Shown one piece after another: positions 21,522 through 32,059 of a stretch of 64,000 nucleotides of DNA (its first letter is position 1; each line of letters begins with the position of its first letter). Position numbers and translations under genes: made by a program. Origin of the DNA: Turritopsis dohrnii. Its lineage: Eukaryota; Cnidaria; Hydrozoa; Anthoathecata; Oceaniidae. The stretch spans positions 434,001-498,000 of the forward strand of contig BQMF02000221.1 in the NCBI GenBank assembly GCA_027922465.2, in the 5' to 3' direction. The notes beneath the pieces are model-generated. The model was not told where the DNA came from. It saw nothing but the letters and a program-made list of their open reading frames with translations, and did no database searches.

Positions 21522-22943
21522 TTAAAATTTGAAAAATGTATCTAGAAAATGCACAAATTCTTTATTTTCTAGAGCTCTGCTCTCCAGAGGGAGCGAGTTA
21601 AAAATTTTCGCTCCTGTATAATAAAAACCTTTCCTGGCATATTCTCTCTTGATCACGGGAAGAACAATAAGCTTTGAATTGTTTCTTGTATTCTTATTAT
21701 GAGTGGATAGTTTGAAATAGTCAATGAATGGATCAACAACTTCTCCTTCCAAGCAGGATTTAACAAAGATGCATGCATGCTTTTTGTTTGCATTACTGAC
21801 AGATCGAAGTTCTTTGGAACTAACAATCTTCTCTGCTCTTTTGTGGAAAGATACTAGTTTCTTTTCTTGTGAAGAAGTTTGTTGAAGAAGATGGAGACCG
21901 CAGTATGTAAAAGTTGGAAGTATCATACTATGGTAGATTGCTCGTGCAGCATCAACATTTAACATGAACCTCAGCTTTGCAAGAAGATTCAGTCTGGAAG
22001 ACGCTTTCTTATAGCAGGAGTCAAAAAACAAATTCATATTTAAGGTACTATCAATGGGTACCCCATGATACTTGTACTCCTTTGTAACAGTAATATTACA
22101 ATCATTAACGTACACCTGGAAGTCTTTTAGATGGGCATTGACTTTTTTAGTGGTGCCGAATAGGAGTGCTTCGGTTTTTCCCTTGTTTAAGTTCATTATA
22201 AGTTCATTTTTGTCAAACCAGCTCGAGACATTGGCAAGATCTTCTGTAAGCAACTTTGCAATATTATCCCCGGATTTCGCATCAACGTATAACACTGTAT
22301 CATTTGCATATTTTACGATTTGACAGTGTTTGATGACGTCAGGTAGGTCATTAAAGATCATCAAGAAGAGAAGAGGGCCCAGGATAGAGCCCTGTGGGAC
22401 TCCTGATGTGATTTGGAAGGGCTCAGACAGGTTTTGGTTGTAGTCTATCGTTGCTGTTCGAAAAAATAAATAGTCTGTAAACCAGTCAAATTCACGATCA
22501 TGTATGCCATAAGCGAGTAGTTTAGCTAACAATTTTGCATGGCTAATGGTATCGAATGCTTTGGACAGATCTATAAAGCAGACTCCAACTAAATGGCCTT
22601 TGTCCACCTTTTTACGGATGGAGTCAAGAAATATTGTAACAGCGTGCTCAGTGGACATTTTTCTGCGAAAACCAAATTGGTAACTGTTTAAGAGTTTATT
22701 TTCTTCCAAGAAAGTTATTAATTGCTTGTGAGTAATCCTTTCAATAATTTTTGAGATGGTTGGTAGGATTGATATGGGGCGATAATTGTCTAAAACTGAT
22801 TTTGGTCCAGATTTGTAAACCGGTACAATACGGGCTGACTTCCATTCATTTGGTACGATTCCATGTTTAAAGGAAAGGTTTATTACATGTGCTAATGGTG
22901 ACTTTATGATCTCTCGAGCGTCCTTGAGGAAGGTTGCTGGCAA
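21522..22943 (-). pseudogene. LINE reverse transcriptase, catalytic Asp replaced
   Basis: The 473-codon frame shows RT motifs in order: ARIVPVYKSG, NYRPISILP, QFGFRRKMSTEHA, VGVCFIDLSKAFDTI, the GVPQGSILGPLLFL block, and the active-site box VKYANDTVLY, followed by LNKGKTEALLFG and a typical C-terminal region ending ENKEFVHFLDTFFKF. The box normally reads YADD; here the first Asp is Asn (YAND), which should abolish polymerisation. The frame lacks its own start because frameshifts near 23040 and 23800 divide the original ORF. Confidence 0.9.
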
Positions 22944-23033
22944 ATCATCACATCCGGTTGCTTTTTTACGATGGAGTTTCTTGAGATGTTTGTTTATTTC
23001 ATCGGGAGTTACAAGTTCAAAGCGAAATGTTTT

Positions 23034-23597
23034 TTAAGTTCTTGGTTGCAATGATGTTGGTTTGCTCCAAACAAAATCTTTCAGAGGGATTGCTTTCGAT
23101 TTGAGGTTCTGCACAACGCGGGAGAAGAATGATTTGAAACCATTTGAAACTTTTTTACTATCTGATGTTTTCTCACTGCCAACTTCGAACATTTGATTTC
23201 GTTGTGATTGCTTTGATGACAGGGGGTATATTGTTTTCAAGGCTTTCCAAAAAGAGCCAGGATCATTTGAATTTTCATTTAAAAGTTCTTTGCTGTATTG
23301 CGCTTTGGATTTACGTAGGAGTATATTCACTCGATTTCGTTTCTTCTGATACTCTCTCTTATCAAAGTCACTTTTTGTTTTGCGATATCTTCTCAGTAGT
23401 TTATCTCGGTCATTCATGAGAGTTTTTCTCTCAGAAGTGAGCCAAGGAGCAGGTTTAGATTTAACTCTTTTTGATATCATTGGAGCATATTTATCAAAAA
23501 TTTTTCGACAAATTTCATAGAAAGCACGATAAGCAGTGTTTGTGTCATTGGTATTGTAAATGGGTGACCAATCAGCATTTCTAAGTTCATTATTCAT
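23034..23597 (-). pseudogene. LINE region between endonuclease and RT
   Basis: The 187-codon basic frame contains the ERKTLMNDRDKLLRRYRKTK and SKAQYSKELLNENSNDPGSF blocks that lie between endonuclease and RT in this LINE group. It is shifted relative to both neighbours, so it belongs to one broken ORF and is not a separate gene. Confidence 0.85.
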
Positions 23598-23728
23598 CTC
23601 TATGTGGTTGTAATGTCTGTAATCGCGACATTTAATCTCTTTTGGGGCAAACTTGTGATGGTTTTGTTTACGTATACAACCAATTAACTCATGATCACTG
23701 AAGCCAAACGGAAATACTGCTGTGTTTC

Positions 23729-24655
23729 TTATATTTTCAGCTTTATTAGATGCAATAATGTCAATAAGTGTCGCAGTTTTGTCACAAATTCTTGTGGCTG
23801 TTTAATCAATTGTTTGAGTCCCATTAGTGTCAATATTTCTTTAAAATCTTTAAGGTCATCTCTTTGGAGATAATTTACGTTGACATCTCCCAAAGCAATT
23901 ATCTCTTTGTTTTCTGACGTTGCTACTGCCAATATATTGTGAAACCGTTCGTTAAAATCTTTAGGAAGATATTTTGATGAAACCGGGGGTCTGTATATAC
24001 AGCAAATCAGATAGTTTTTGGCCGATTTACACAGTATTTCGATCCAAATACATTCAATTTTGTCATCCTCGAGATCTTGTCTTCTTATAAACTGGATATT
24101 GGATGAGCTATACATCCCAACTCCACCACATCGACCGTCCTTTCGATTTCGACTCAGAAAATTGTACCCCGGAATATCAAATAACGAATTTGGCTGTGTT
24201 GTAATATGCGTCTCTGTGAGAGCAAAGATGTCGATATGTTTGTAAAGATTAAGTAAACCTCTAATATGTTCAAGGTTCCCCTGCAGGTTTCGAACGTTTT
24301 GATGAAAAATCTTCATGCCACGTAGTTTTACAAATGAGCTTAAGTCATCTGGCCCAGGACGCGGATGAATATCTCCACATAATAGTAATAACATACAGCT
24401 AAGACTCAACTTTGACGGTCGAAAACGAAAAACATTTCTCTTATCCATGTTCCCAGACCATAAACTTGATAAGAAATAATTTTCCTCCAAAGTAAATACT
24501 TGATTTCCAGGAATACTTAATCCAATACAATCCGACGTAACAAAACAAGGGTTTTTAACAGCAAGGCTAATACAAATTATTAGAGCGACCAGAAACACGT
24601 CCGCACTCCTAACCGCCATTATGGTGATGATTATGGTGATGCTATCCAATCTCAC
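23729..24655 (-). pseudogene. LINE apurinic-type endonuclease
   Basis: The 308-codon frame has a hydrophobic N-terminus, a CGDIHPRPGP block, then endonuclease/exonuclease/phosphatase motifs: KIFHQNVRNLQGN, FALTETHI, RCGGVGMYSSS, IWIEI, CCIYRPP and IIALGDVNVNY. The enzyme nicks target DNA to prime reverse transcription. The C-terminal part runs into a wrong frame near 23800, where the neighbouring frame carries the continuing ATLIDIIASN-type block. Confidence 0.88.
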
Positions 24656-24720
24656 TGTTGCACGCCAAACTTCAACAGGAGAGAGAGAAGACTGCCTCGT
24701 TATCAGATTAAAACGCGCTA

Positions 24721-25137
24721 GCTAGCCTGGATTATTCAAAGTTCCAATACCCGGCTATAAAAGTGAACGGAGAAGATGATGATGAAGGAGGAGGAGGAGG
24801 AGAAGTAAAATGCCGGTTTAAACATATATTTCGCCCTATGGGGAAATATATAAAAATGTCTAAGCAATTTTAGCGTAAGAACTTCCTAAATAACATAGTA
24901 TAATATAATAATAAATTAGGAAAGAGATACGAAAAAACATTGTCTCCCACTTACAGTACCATGCTTTGAAACGAGAAAAAAGTAAAGTCAGCTAATAAAT
25001 GTATACCACCATGTAACGTCAACACGAAAAGTTGGAGGATGAAGATGATGATGATGAAGAGCAAAATCGGAAACTGACATTCGCCTATCTCGTGAAACTA
25101 CTATGCCTCCTCGCTCGCTTACGCTCGCTGCGGGGGC
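24721..25137 (-). mobile_element. 5' terminal region of the large Helentron
   Basis: From about 24845 to 25137 the sequence matches the first 300 bp of the small Helentrons, ending at the terminus GCCCCCGCAGCGAGCG (minus strand) with AA on the + strand outside it. It includes an interrupted GAT/GAA-rich tract at 25036-25060. The shared end shows that the small elements could be mobilised by proteins of this family. Confidence 0.8.
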
Positions 25138-25619
25138 AATGATATTAACAGACACACCCCTTTCAGCAACTGATAGCCTTGTTAAAAATTGTTCGCTGGG
25201 GAGGCTTTCATTGCTCTATGACCTCCTTTGCAAGAACCTCATTGATATCACTAACGAAAGGAACTGAAGAGAGGCTTAAACAGTGAAACTCATTCACAAT
25301 GTAGCGTTTGAACTCAGGAAAGACAATTGTGGAAGACTATGAACTGAAGATTATTGTGATTTTGTGACGTACTGTTGTACTTTGTGTAACACTATAATGA
25401 ACTTTGAGGACTTGTTCCATGTTTAAGTTTCGCACACGTCTCACACCGTTCTTTTACATAAAAGGCAGAGGCGAATCAAAAATTAATCTAATATAGTGGA
25501 GGCGTGTAAATAAATTCCTTTTCAATCTTTAGTGTATATTAGGTCACGTTCAACTTTATTATTCTAAATAGCTTATTTCTCATTTCCAGTGAGACAATAA
25601 ATTGTTGAATTCACTTCAA

Positions 25620-25690
25620 AGAAGTACATTTTCATAGAGAAACGTGCGGTATTTCAATAAAAATGCTCTTCGTCGCAGAGATTGGATCGA
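25620..25690. mobile_element. CCCAGTG MITE fragment
   Basis: It keeps AGTACATTTTCATAGAGAAA, GTGCGGTATTTCAATAAAAA and TGCTCTTCGTCGCAGAGA; both outer ends are missing. Confidence 0.6.
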
Positions 25691-25881
25691 CCGTTGATGT
25701 CATTATGAATCATCGATCGATCGGCACTAAAACTTTCAATCACTTTCATTTTCGACTTACCAGAGATAGATATGCCTGGCATCTGCAAGAAAAGCACTGG
25801 TTGATTTAAGTGGACTAGTGGACTCTATAATTACCAATGAAGGAGCACAGAAAAAAACTGATAGTAATCGCTACTTTTAAT

Positions 25882-26133
25882 TACAAAGTTTCTTGCTGTG
25901 ACCAACTGCTGATACACTTAACCACAAAGTATTGTTCATCCCTATCCTATTAAGAGTACAAAGTTTCTTGCTGTGACCAACTGCTGATAAACTAAACCAA
26001 AAAGTATTGTTCATCCCTATCCTATTAAGAGCCATTTAAAGTTACATATTGTAAGTATTGTAGGTTGACTTTAATACGCTAAAACACAAAGTATTCTTTA
26101 TCCCTATCCTATAAAGAACCATTTAAAGTTACG
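25882..26133. repeat. local tandem repeat, about 76-bp unit
   Basis: Units start at 25882 and 25958 with ACAAAGTTTCTTGCTGTGAC and share AAGTATTGTTCATCCCTATC. A third partial unit follows near 26083, and the CCATTTAAAGTTAC...GGTTGACTTTAAT block is also doubled (26029-26076 and 26115-26152). Confidence 0.8.
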
Positions 26134-26463
26134 TAGGTTGACTTTAATCCTTGTGATGATAAAATCCCACTCATCAGAAACAGTATCAGTATATCTGCTT
26201 GTTGCTTTCCGAATGTTGTTTGAGTTGATGCTGTGTGACAAGAGGTAAGGAGGTAAGTGTAGCCTATTTTTGTTTGGTTGTTTCTCCATCTAAATTTAAG
26301 GAATTGAAGGAGTCTTTACTGTTTTTAACATGTAACTATGTGTACTGTAGCCAGAATTATCGCAAACGTATTCTCAAATTCATAACATTTTGAACTTCCA
26401 TCGCTAAATTTACAGAAAACAGCCCACCTTTAACAGGGTGAATTTTTACCAATGCAAAGAGTC

Positions 26464-26582
26464 CTAGCCGGCACATTTGTTAAAAAATCTCTACGAAGGA
26501 GTGCATTTCTATATAAATATGCACACAATTTCAATTAAAATTCTCTCAGTCACAGTGACTTTTTGGCAATTTTACCGAGTAG
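26464..26582. mobile_element. palindromic CCCAGTG MITE, diverged
   Basis: The family order is kept (GCACATTTGTTAAAAAATC, GAAGGAGTGCATTTCTAT, CACACAATTTCAAT, AGTGACTTTTTGGCAATTTT) with mutated ends. It lies about 100 bp upstream of the LPMO-like start codon. Confidence 0.75.
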
Positions 26583-26680
26583 TCCTTCCTTCAGCAAAAT
26601 GTTCATTTATTTGTTTATTTATCCCATTGTATTTTGTCTGTTGTATTTTCTTTATTGTTTTTAGAACGCACATTTGAAAG

Positions 26681-27799
26681 ATGCTCGAAATGTCAGGGCA
26701 ACCAATTCTATTCTACATTATTATATTCAGTTTTACACTGGACGACGTGCTTGGACACGGAGCGATGGTCAAACCAAATACCTGGTTTGACACACTCATC
26801 TACCGTAATAAAGCTGGTAAATGGAAAAGACATGCATTTGGTATGAACTCAGGTGAAATGTGCTACGCTGGATTTCATCTCAATAAAGCGTTGATTTGTA
26901 AGAACAGTAAAGCCGACTGCAAATCTCTGGCACACCCTGGTACAGCGTGTATGTGGTACAATAACTTCACGCATATTCCAGACACCATTTCGTGCACCCG
27001 TCTCCCGGATCGAATGCGTACTTATCGTTTTTATGCACACAATAGGCCAGCTTACGATTGGAATGGAAGAAATCCGTGGAGAGCTCCAGGAAGAGCGAAA
27101 ATACATAGCAGCTGTGGTGTAGCTGGTGGAAATCCCAAAGGCTGTCACACCAAAGAACTTGAGCCAACACTTTGCAATGGCGGTGGATACGGTTTTGGAC
27201 CAAAGGCAGAAGATTTCTACTCGAGGTTTGGCCATGTCATTAAAACGACTTGGAAACGAGGCTCTGTTGTCGAAGCAGCCTGGGGAATAACAGCGAATCA
27301 TGGCGGAGGCTACACTTATCGATTGTGTAAAATACCGGCTTCTGGTGTTAGTGGTATCACAGAAGGATGCTTTAGAAACAACATTTTGCCATTCGTTGGT
27401 GACAAACAATGGCTGCAGTTTGGCAAAGGCGGTCGACGAATTGAAATAAAAGCCGAAAGAACAAGAGTTGGTACCCACCCATGGAATTCTGTTTGGACTA
27501 AGAATCCCATACCAGCTTGTAAAGTTGCCCATGGTGGCTTTGCCGCCTGGCGGTCAGAGCCATGCATAAATCAAGGATATCAAACTCAATTTAAACCCCC
27601 TGGTTCAAGGTCTGATGGACTTTTTGGGTTCGGTTCTTCTATGAGCGGTAAAGTCAAAGCCTTCAAGTTTTCCATTGTGGACAAATTAAAGGTACCAGAT
27701 AACTTAACACCAGGGGAATATGTGTTGTCATGGCGTTGGGACTGTGAACAAACACCACAGGTCTGGACCAATTGTGCGACCATAAGAATAACTGCATAA
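26681..27799 (+). CDS. secreted chitin-binding type-4 / LPMO-like protein
   Basis: This single-exon frame of 372 codons is probably a copper-dependent lytic polysaccharide monooxygenase or relative, acting outside the cell on chitin-like polymers. Residues 1-25 form a signal peptide (hydrophobic FYIIIFSF core); cleavage before His26 would give a mature protein starting HGAMVKPNTW, the N-terminal His of an LPMO histidine brace. A second candidate His is H207 in GITANHGGGYTYRLC, and the C-terminal WRWDCEQTPQVWTNC block is typical of type-4 chitin-binding proteins. Many cysteines suggest disulfides. A second ATG at codon 4 could also serve. I cannot assign a CAZy family (AA10 and AA15 are candidates) or verify activity. 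It is the best-preserved gene of 25-40 kb. Confidence 0.85.
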   Translation: MLEMSGQPILFYIIIFSFTLDDVLGHGAMVKPNTWFDTLIYRNKAGKWKRHAFGMNSGEMCYAGFHLNKALICKNSKADCKSLAHPGTACMWYNNFTHIPDTISCTRLPDRMRTYRFYAHNRPAYDWNGRNPWRAPGRAKIHSSCGVAGGNPKGCHTKELEPTLCNGGGYGFGPKAEDFYSRFGHVIKTTWKRGSVVEAAWGITANHGGGYTYRLCKIPASGVSGITEGCFRNNILPFVGDKQWLQFGKGGRRIEIKAERTRVGTHPWNSVWTKNPIPACKVAHGGFAAWRSEPCINQGYQTQFKPPGSRSDGLFGFGSSMSGKVKAFKFSIVDKLKVPDNLTPGEYVLSWRWDCEQTPQVWTNCATIRITA

Positions 27800-28170
27800 A
27801 GTATTAATGGTGAAGATTTTCATAACATCGCCACAACACTTCAATTGATCAGCACATGCCTATGAATCACTCACTAATCTGAAGTATCTAAATTTTTTCA
27901 CTTCTCTCCAACTTCTCTGTAAAGTTTGTGAAATGTGCACCAGAGAATTTCATTTTTGTAAAGACTGGTTTTCACTGTGTGATGAAATCGCTGTGCATTG
28001 CATTGGACTCATTTATTCATGATTGCAACGTAGTCGTTTTTTCCTACAGGATCGGACTGCACTATGCCACAATGTCTTAATACAACGATTAAAATGTGTT
28101 TTCAATAACAAGTACTGGGGGGACGAGATGCTATAGAAGTTAAAAGCTTTCATTCATCTCGAAATCATCA
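27800..28170. other. 3' flank of the LPMO-like gene
   Basis: Non-coding as far as I can see. No canonical AATAAA was noticed close to the stop codon, so the 3' end of the transcript is not placed. Confidence 0.4.
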
Positions 28171-28469
28171 TCAGTGCAGCGATGGTGTAGTGATTAGTAA
28201 CTTTGAGTGCGACCGCTGCGACCCCGTGTTCAAGTCCATTGATGACGTATCTCAATACTCCACTCCGATGCGCTTTAAAAGCAGCGTATTAGCCCATTAG
28301 GATCCATCGACTGACTGGACACTGGTCTTCTGGCAAGTTAGAGCAATGCTATTCGTATCTCTGGCGGTAAGTCAACTACTAGTTGCAAGTCGGCGGACAG
28401 AATAGCCAACCACTACGGATGGAAGCCCAAGGACTAAAAACTCCCAGTTACTTACTTACTTACTTACTT
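28171..28469 (+). mobile_element. tRNA-derived SINE with (TTAC)n tail
   Basis: The head contains an A-box-like GATGGTGTAGTGATTAGTA and a B-box-like GTGTTCAAGTCC about 40 bp later, as in a tRNA-type Pol III promoter. The body runs to a (TTAC)n tail at 28448-28469. It matches neither RAD54L-intron SINE, so it is a separate family. Confidence 0.75.
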
Positions 28470-29570
28470 TATTTAAATCGATGGCACTTACCGTTTGTGC
28501 GTAATTTACCTTTTTATGTAGATTTGAAATTTGAAATTTGTTCCAAATTTGCCCCGAGATTTGCCCAATTATGACCAAATTTGATAAATGGCTTTCATAT
28601 TCGAAATCGGTACCCTGTGAATTGGGTATCAAGTTCATGTGAATATTTCACGAAATCCTTCATAAGTAGGAGTGACAAATTCTTCATAATTTCAATTTGA
28701 AGATATTTGATCTGATAGACTACCCCTACGATTCCTTCAAATTCAGAAAGTTAGATCACTCTCATGGTGCCAGACGTGTGTCGGAAATATTTAGTGACCA
28801 ATTATGACCAAATTTGATAAATGGCTTCATATTCGAAATCGTTACCCTGTGTCGGAAATATTTAGCTTTACCCGTTGTTCACACTGAACTCAAAAAATCA
28901 AAATTGACTTCTTTGGAGCATTTAGAAGTATTTCAAAAATGATAAAAGTCAGTTTTTGAATTTTCATAAAATCATTTTTCGTTTCCGAGATATTGCCATT
29001 TAAAGTTTTTGCTCAAAACTTGATCTCCATGGCAACGTGACGTCACAATGTTCAAGAAGAAATTGCTGACATTCAAGTATGTAAATAACTGAAGAAATAT
29101 TAGTAAACGCTGAAAAATTTTGTATGTATAGTGACAAACAGCGACAGGTATCAAATCACTAAAAATAATTGTTGCCATAGCTATCCCAGGTTGTTTCCAG
29201 GTCTCTTCTGTTTTTTGCTGACAAACTTGATCTGCTCAGGTAAGGTAAATGAAATTTTAGAAAATGGAACAATTCACCATAGTAACAGTGCTGGATGCTG
29301 ATATATGGCTTTGTCAGCGAAAAATAATAGAGACCTGGAACCGAGCCGGAGTAGTAAAGGCAATAAATTTCTCTGCTATTTTCACAACTGCAGTTATTTA
29401 CCAGTCTACATACAAGGTGCTAACAATAAATCTTTAAAACATCCTGAGTTTTTCACATATTTTCATATTTTCACATTTCATATTTCACATGGCTGTATTT
29501 CACTAAAATAAAACTGTTGTTTTTAGAAACACATCTCCATGGCGATGATAAAAATTACTCCCTTATTATC
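28470..29570. other. intergenic DNA with a short local duplication
   Basis: No gene is seen. A block of about 55 bp (TTATGACCAAATTTGATAAA, then TTCATATTCGAAATCG and TACCCTGTG) occurs at 28566-28622 and again at 28797-28853. Small open frames on both strands show no domain. Confidence 0.45.
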
Positions 29571-29985
29571 GATTCATTCATTCATAGGTTTATTCGTAAA
29601 TAATAATCTACATTACCTAAACGTATAAAAAGATAATAAAGATATTAGATGTTGTTTTTTACAAATTTTGTGATAATTTTATTCCATTCATTAGGGAGAT
29701 TCGTAAACTCGACGAGCCTGTTACACGAAAAAAATCAATTACTTGTGGGAATTTTTTTAAAAACTGTTCTACTAAAACGGTACTTCAGAGATTTAAAGCC
29801 TTTTGTTGTATCAAACGAAACGTCATTACTTTGCACGCTTATTTCAAGTATTGATGTGAAGTTTCTAATGACTTTGTAGGGAAAAATTTACAAACAACTC
29901 TACTAAGTTTTATACAATTCCCTACAAATCTATAGAAAAATAGTTTTGTGTAAACGAAACATGATTTTCCCGAATCCCGCTAATT
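29571..29985 (-). mobile_element. 3' end of a LINE
   Basis: A minus-strand frame contains LVEFTNLPNEWNKIITKFV just before a stop, resembling the C-terminal end of LINE ORF2 proteins. It is followed by an A+T-rich 3' tail with ATGAATGAATGAAT (29573-29586). It adjoins the RT fragment at 29986, so both may derive from one internally deleted element or from two. Confidence 0.5.
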
Positions 29986-30154
29986 TGTATTTTCTTTGGC
30001 TAGACGTTCTGCATCTGTCCACGAATATGTAAACTCATTTGCACTTACGCAATCGTCTTGGGGAGCACCAGTATCTGTGATGAAAGTTTGACTGAAACTG
30101 TTTCTACACCTCACTGCTAGTGTAACTTCTAGCATTTTTTTGACTACATGGAGT

Positions 30155-31090
30155 TCATCCGCATTTATCGCATTTTGCAGGAACTCGATCATTGTTTTTC
30201 GTTGTATGCTGTCGAGCTTTGCTCATATCTAAGAGCTTTAGGTACACTGGTTCATTTTTTGAGTTAACTGTTCTTTCAATAACTGTTTTCGCTGCAAACA
30301 CATATTCCGTTGTTGACCTTCCTTTTCGATATGCTGCTTGAGATGATGGTGTTTCCCTGTCCATCTTGTCGCCTATTCTGCCCATCATGGCCACAGCTAG
30401 GATTTTTCGAAGCGTTGATAGCAGAACTATCGGGCGTAGACTGGTAACTGGTCCTCTTGGTTTCCCTGGTTTCTGAAGTGGTACTAGGATACCATGGTTG
30501 ATCTCGATTGGACATTGACCATGGGAAGCAACTCTGTTAAAAATACGTGCGGTGTGATGGAATATATCGTCAGGGGCATGTTTCATCAGTTCAACAGGTA
30601 TATCGTCACACCCTGGTGATTTGTTGACTTTCAATTTTGATACCGCTTTCTTTATCTCAGCTGTCGTAAATGGTTTCGTCATCGGTGTTGGTTGTATGTC
30701 GGGCATTGGTTCAGCGTTTTTGTGGAATACATCTTTAAAATATTTTGAAACAATTCTCGATTGTTCTTGCTCATCGGTCATTTGTCCATCGTTTGATGAT
30801 ATAACTAGTAGTGTTTTCGGTTTCATTTTGTTTATCTGCTTGACTGCATCATACATTTTTTCATTTTCATTTTGATTTGTTTCTAAAGTGCTCATAATTG
30901 ATCTTATTTTCATATTTTCTTCGATCTTTCTTTCACGATGGATTTCTGTTAAAATACGGTTACGATGTTTTTTCAGCCTAGTCTTAATGTTGTCGTCACT
31001 AGAGGATTCGATCTGCTTTTGGACGTTTCGCTGCATTATCTGATAGCATAATGATATCTGCATTTTTGGATTTTTCTGATCGTTTGACAT
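30155..31090 (-). pseudogene. LINE reverse transcriptase, N-terminal half
   Basis: The 311-codon frame covers the RT fingers region only. It ends in out-of-frame residues after the LDMSKA block, and 30192-29980 holds the proper continuation in another frame (EFLQNAIN through TGAPQDDCVSANEF, where the usual box reads PQGD). The catalytic box (YADD type) is not present. Confidence 0.82.
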
Positions 31091-31338
31091 ACCCTACATA
31101 TGTTTCAGCGGATGTTTTGAGGATAATTCTATCAATAATCGATTTACAGTCAGTTATTTTGATGGATTTGATGTTGTTTCTGACAAGGATATAGTCAATT
31201 TGATTTCGATATGGATTCTTTCTTTGTTTATTGGTCTTTGAGTCAATGATGTTCTTGTAAGCTGCTGGTGATTGCCATGTCGTTTGATGTATTGGTTTGT
31301 GTTTGAAGAATGTGTTTGTAATGCGAAGATTGTGTATG

Positions 31339-31949
31339 TTACAGAGTTCTATTAATCTTTCGCCGTTCTTGTTGATTTTGCTTTTGGGATATTTTCCGAT
31401 GATCTTGGACAGAGATATATGTCTTATTTAGCATTTTTGTTTTTGCGTTGAAATCACCGCCGATGACAAGCACGTCATTTTTATCTATCTTATTGATAAT
31501 ATCTGATAGGTTTTGATAGAAAGTTCGTGTTTTGTTGGGATCTTTAATTGTCGATTCGTTTGTCGGTGCGCAAACGCTGATGAAAACGTACTTGGTTTTG
31601 CCGTATATTACTATCAGAAGACTAATCCTTTCTGATATTGGGTTGAAAGTCACCTTACTGTTCTCAGTTACTATAAAGCCAGTTCCACCATACGAACTTG
31701 TTTTATGACCGGAGTTGAAGAAATGCAGCGTTGTTCCGTTCGAAGATTTGAAGATTTGATTACTCCATCGCCTTTGATCCGCGTTTCTTGAATCATCACT
31801 ACAGTTAATTTATGGTGTAAAAAATCGTCTGCCAGGCTCGACTTTTTTATTTTACTGTTTAAACCTTGGCAGTTGAATGTTGCGTGTTTTTGATACTTCA
31901 TCTTTATACGTTGATAAGCGGTGTTAGCGGAAATTTTAATCGATTTCAA
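31339..31949 (-). pseudogene. LINE endonuclease fragments
   Basis: Two frames (31949-31671 and 31653-31339) together give the endonuclease/exonuclease/phosphatase pattern: start FNCQGLNSKI, QETRIKGDG, then SVCAPTNES and GGDFNAK. They are out of frame with each other, and a further endonuclease tail with NQIDYILVRNN-like residues continues between 31340 and 31090. Confidence 0.8.
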
Positions 31950-32027
31950 AGGTTGCTAATCTTTGTCGTCCGCTTTTTCGGCTATTTAGTTTTTCCGACA
32001 ACGGTTATACATCCTCCATCTTTAACC

Positions 32028-32051
32028 GTCAACCGTCCGTTGACGGTTGAC
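32028..32051. repeat. perfect 10-bp palindrome arms
   Basis: GTCAACCGTC, a 4-bp loop and GACGGTTGAC form a perfect short hairpin. It lies just upstream of the LINE endonuclease on the LINE's own strand and could be its 5' UTR or a binding site; nothing more can be said. Confidence 0.6.
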
Positions 32052-32059
32052 AACATTTA

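Larger units (their letters stand above)
21361..24720 (-). mobile_element. non-LTR retrotransposon (CR1/Jockey-group type) inside the Helentron
   Basis: On the minus strand it has an AP-type endonuclease (24655-23729), a connecting region (23597-23034) and a reverse transcriptase (22943-21522), and ends in an (AAACT)n tail complementary to GTTTAGTTTAGTTTA at 21361. This order, with no RNase H seen and a microsatellite tail, fits CR1/L2/Jockey-group LINEs. The 5' boundary is approximate. It lies in the 5' region of the Helentron, between its terminus and the protease. Confidence 0.85.
11579..25137 (-). mobile_element. large decayed Helentron-like element with nested insertions
   Basis: On the minus strand it starts at 25137 with GCCCCCGCAGCGAGCG, the 5' end shared with the small Helentrons; about 290 bp is similar. 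It then carries a C76-like cysteine protease (20884-20165), 15-residue repeats, a Cys-rich zinc-binding region, and a Helitron-type Rep with an HUH motif. It stops at 11579 inside Rep, so the tyrosine motif, helicase and 3' end are missing. Insertions within it are a LINE (21361 to about 24720), a 4.59-kb element (15275-19863), a 317-bp MITE (14474-14790) and a small Helentron (11752-12976). Stops and an internal deletion in Rep show that it is dead. Confidence 0.82.
25140..26680. other. region upstream of the LPMO-like gene
   Basis: No protein is recognised. It holds a CCCAGTG MITE fragment (25620-25690), a tandem repeat (25882-26133) and a further MITE (26464-26582). A TTTTTAG acceptor-like site lies 17-20 bp before the LPMO start codon, so a 5' UTR intron is possible. 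Confidence 0.5.
29980..31960 (-). mobile_element. second non-LTR retrotransposon, truncated and frameshifted
   Basis: Minus-strand pieces occur in order. An AP-type endonuclease spans 31949-31671 and 31653-31339, with FNCQGLNSK, VMIQETRIKG, FISVCAPTNES and VLVIGGDFNAK. An RT fragment spans 31090-30155, with KSPGCDDIPVELMKHAP, LRPIVLLSTLRKI, AYRKGRSTTEYVFAAKT and LKLLDMSKA; a shifted continuation at 30192-29980 carries the TGAPQDDCVSANEF box. Two bases missing after LDMSKA cause the shift. The active-site half of the RT is absent. The endonuclease style differs from the LINE at 21361, so this is a different clade. Confidence 0.8.

Noticed and set aside
26849..27567. Several long open frames antisense to the LPMO-like gene
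   Set aside because: They are shadows of the coding strand; the + strand frame has a signal peptide and family motifs.
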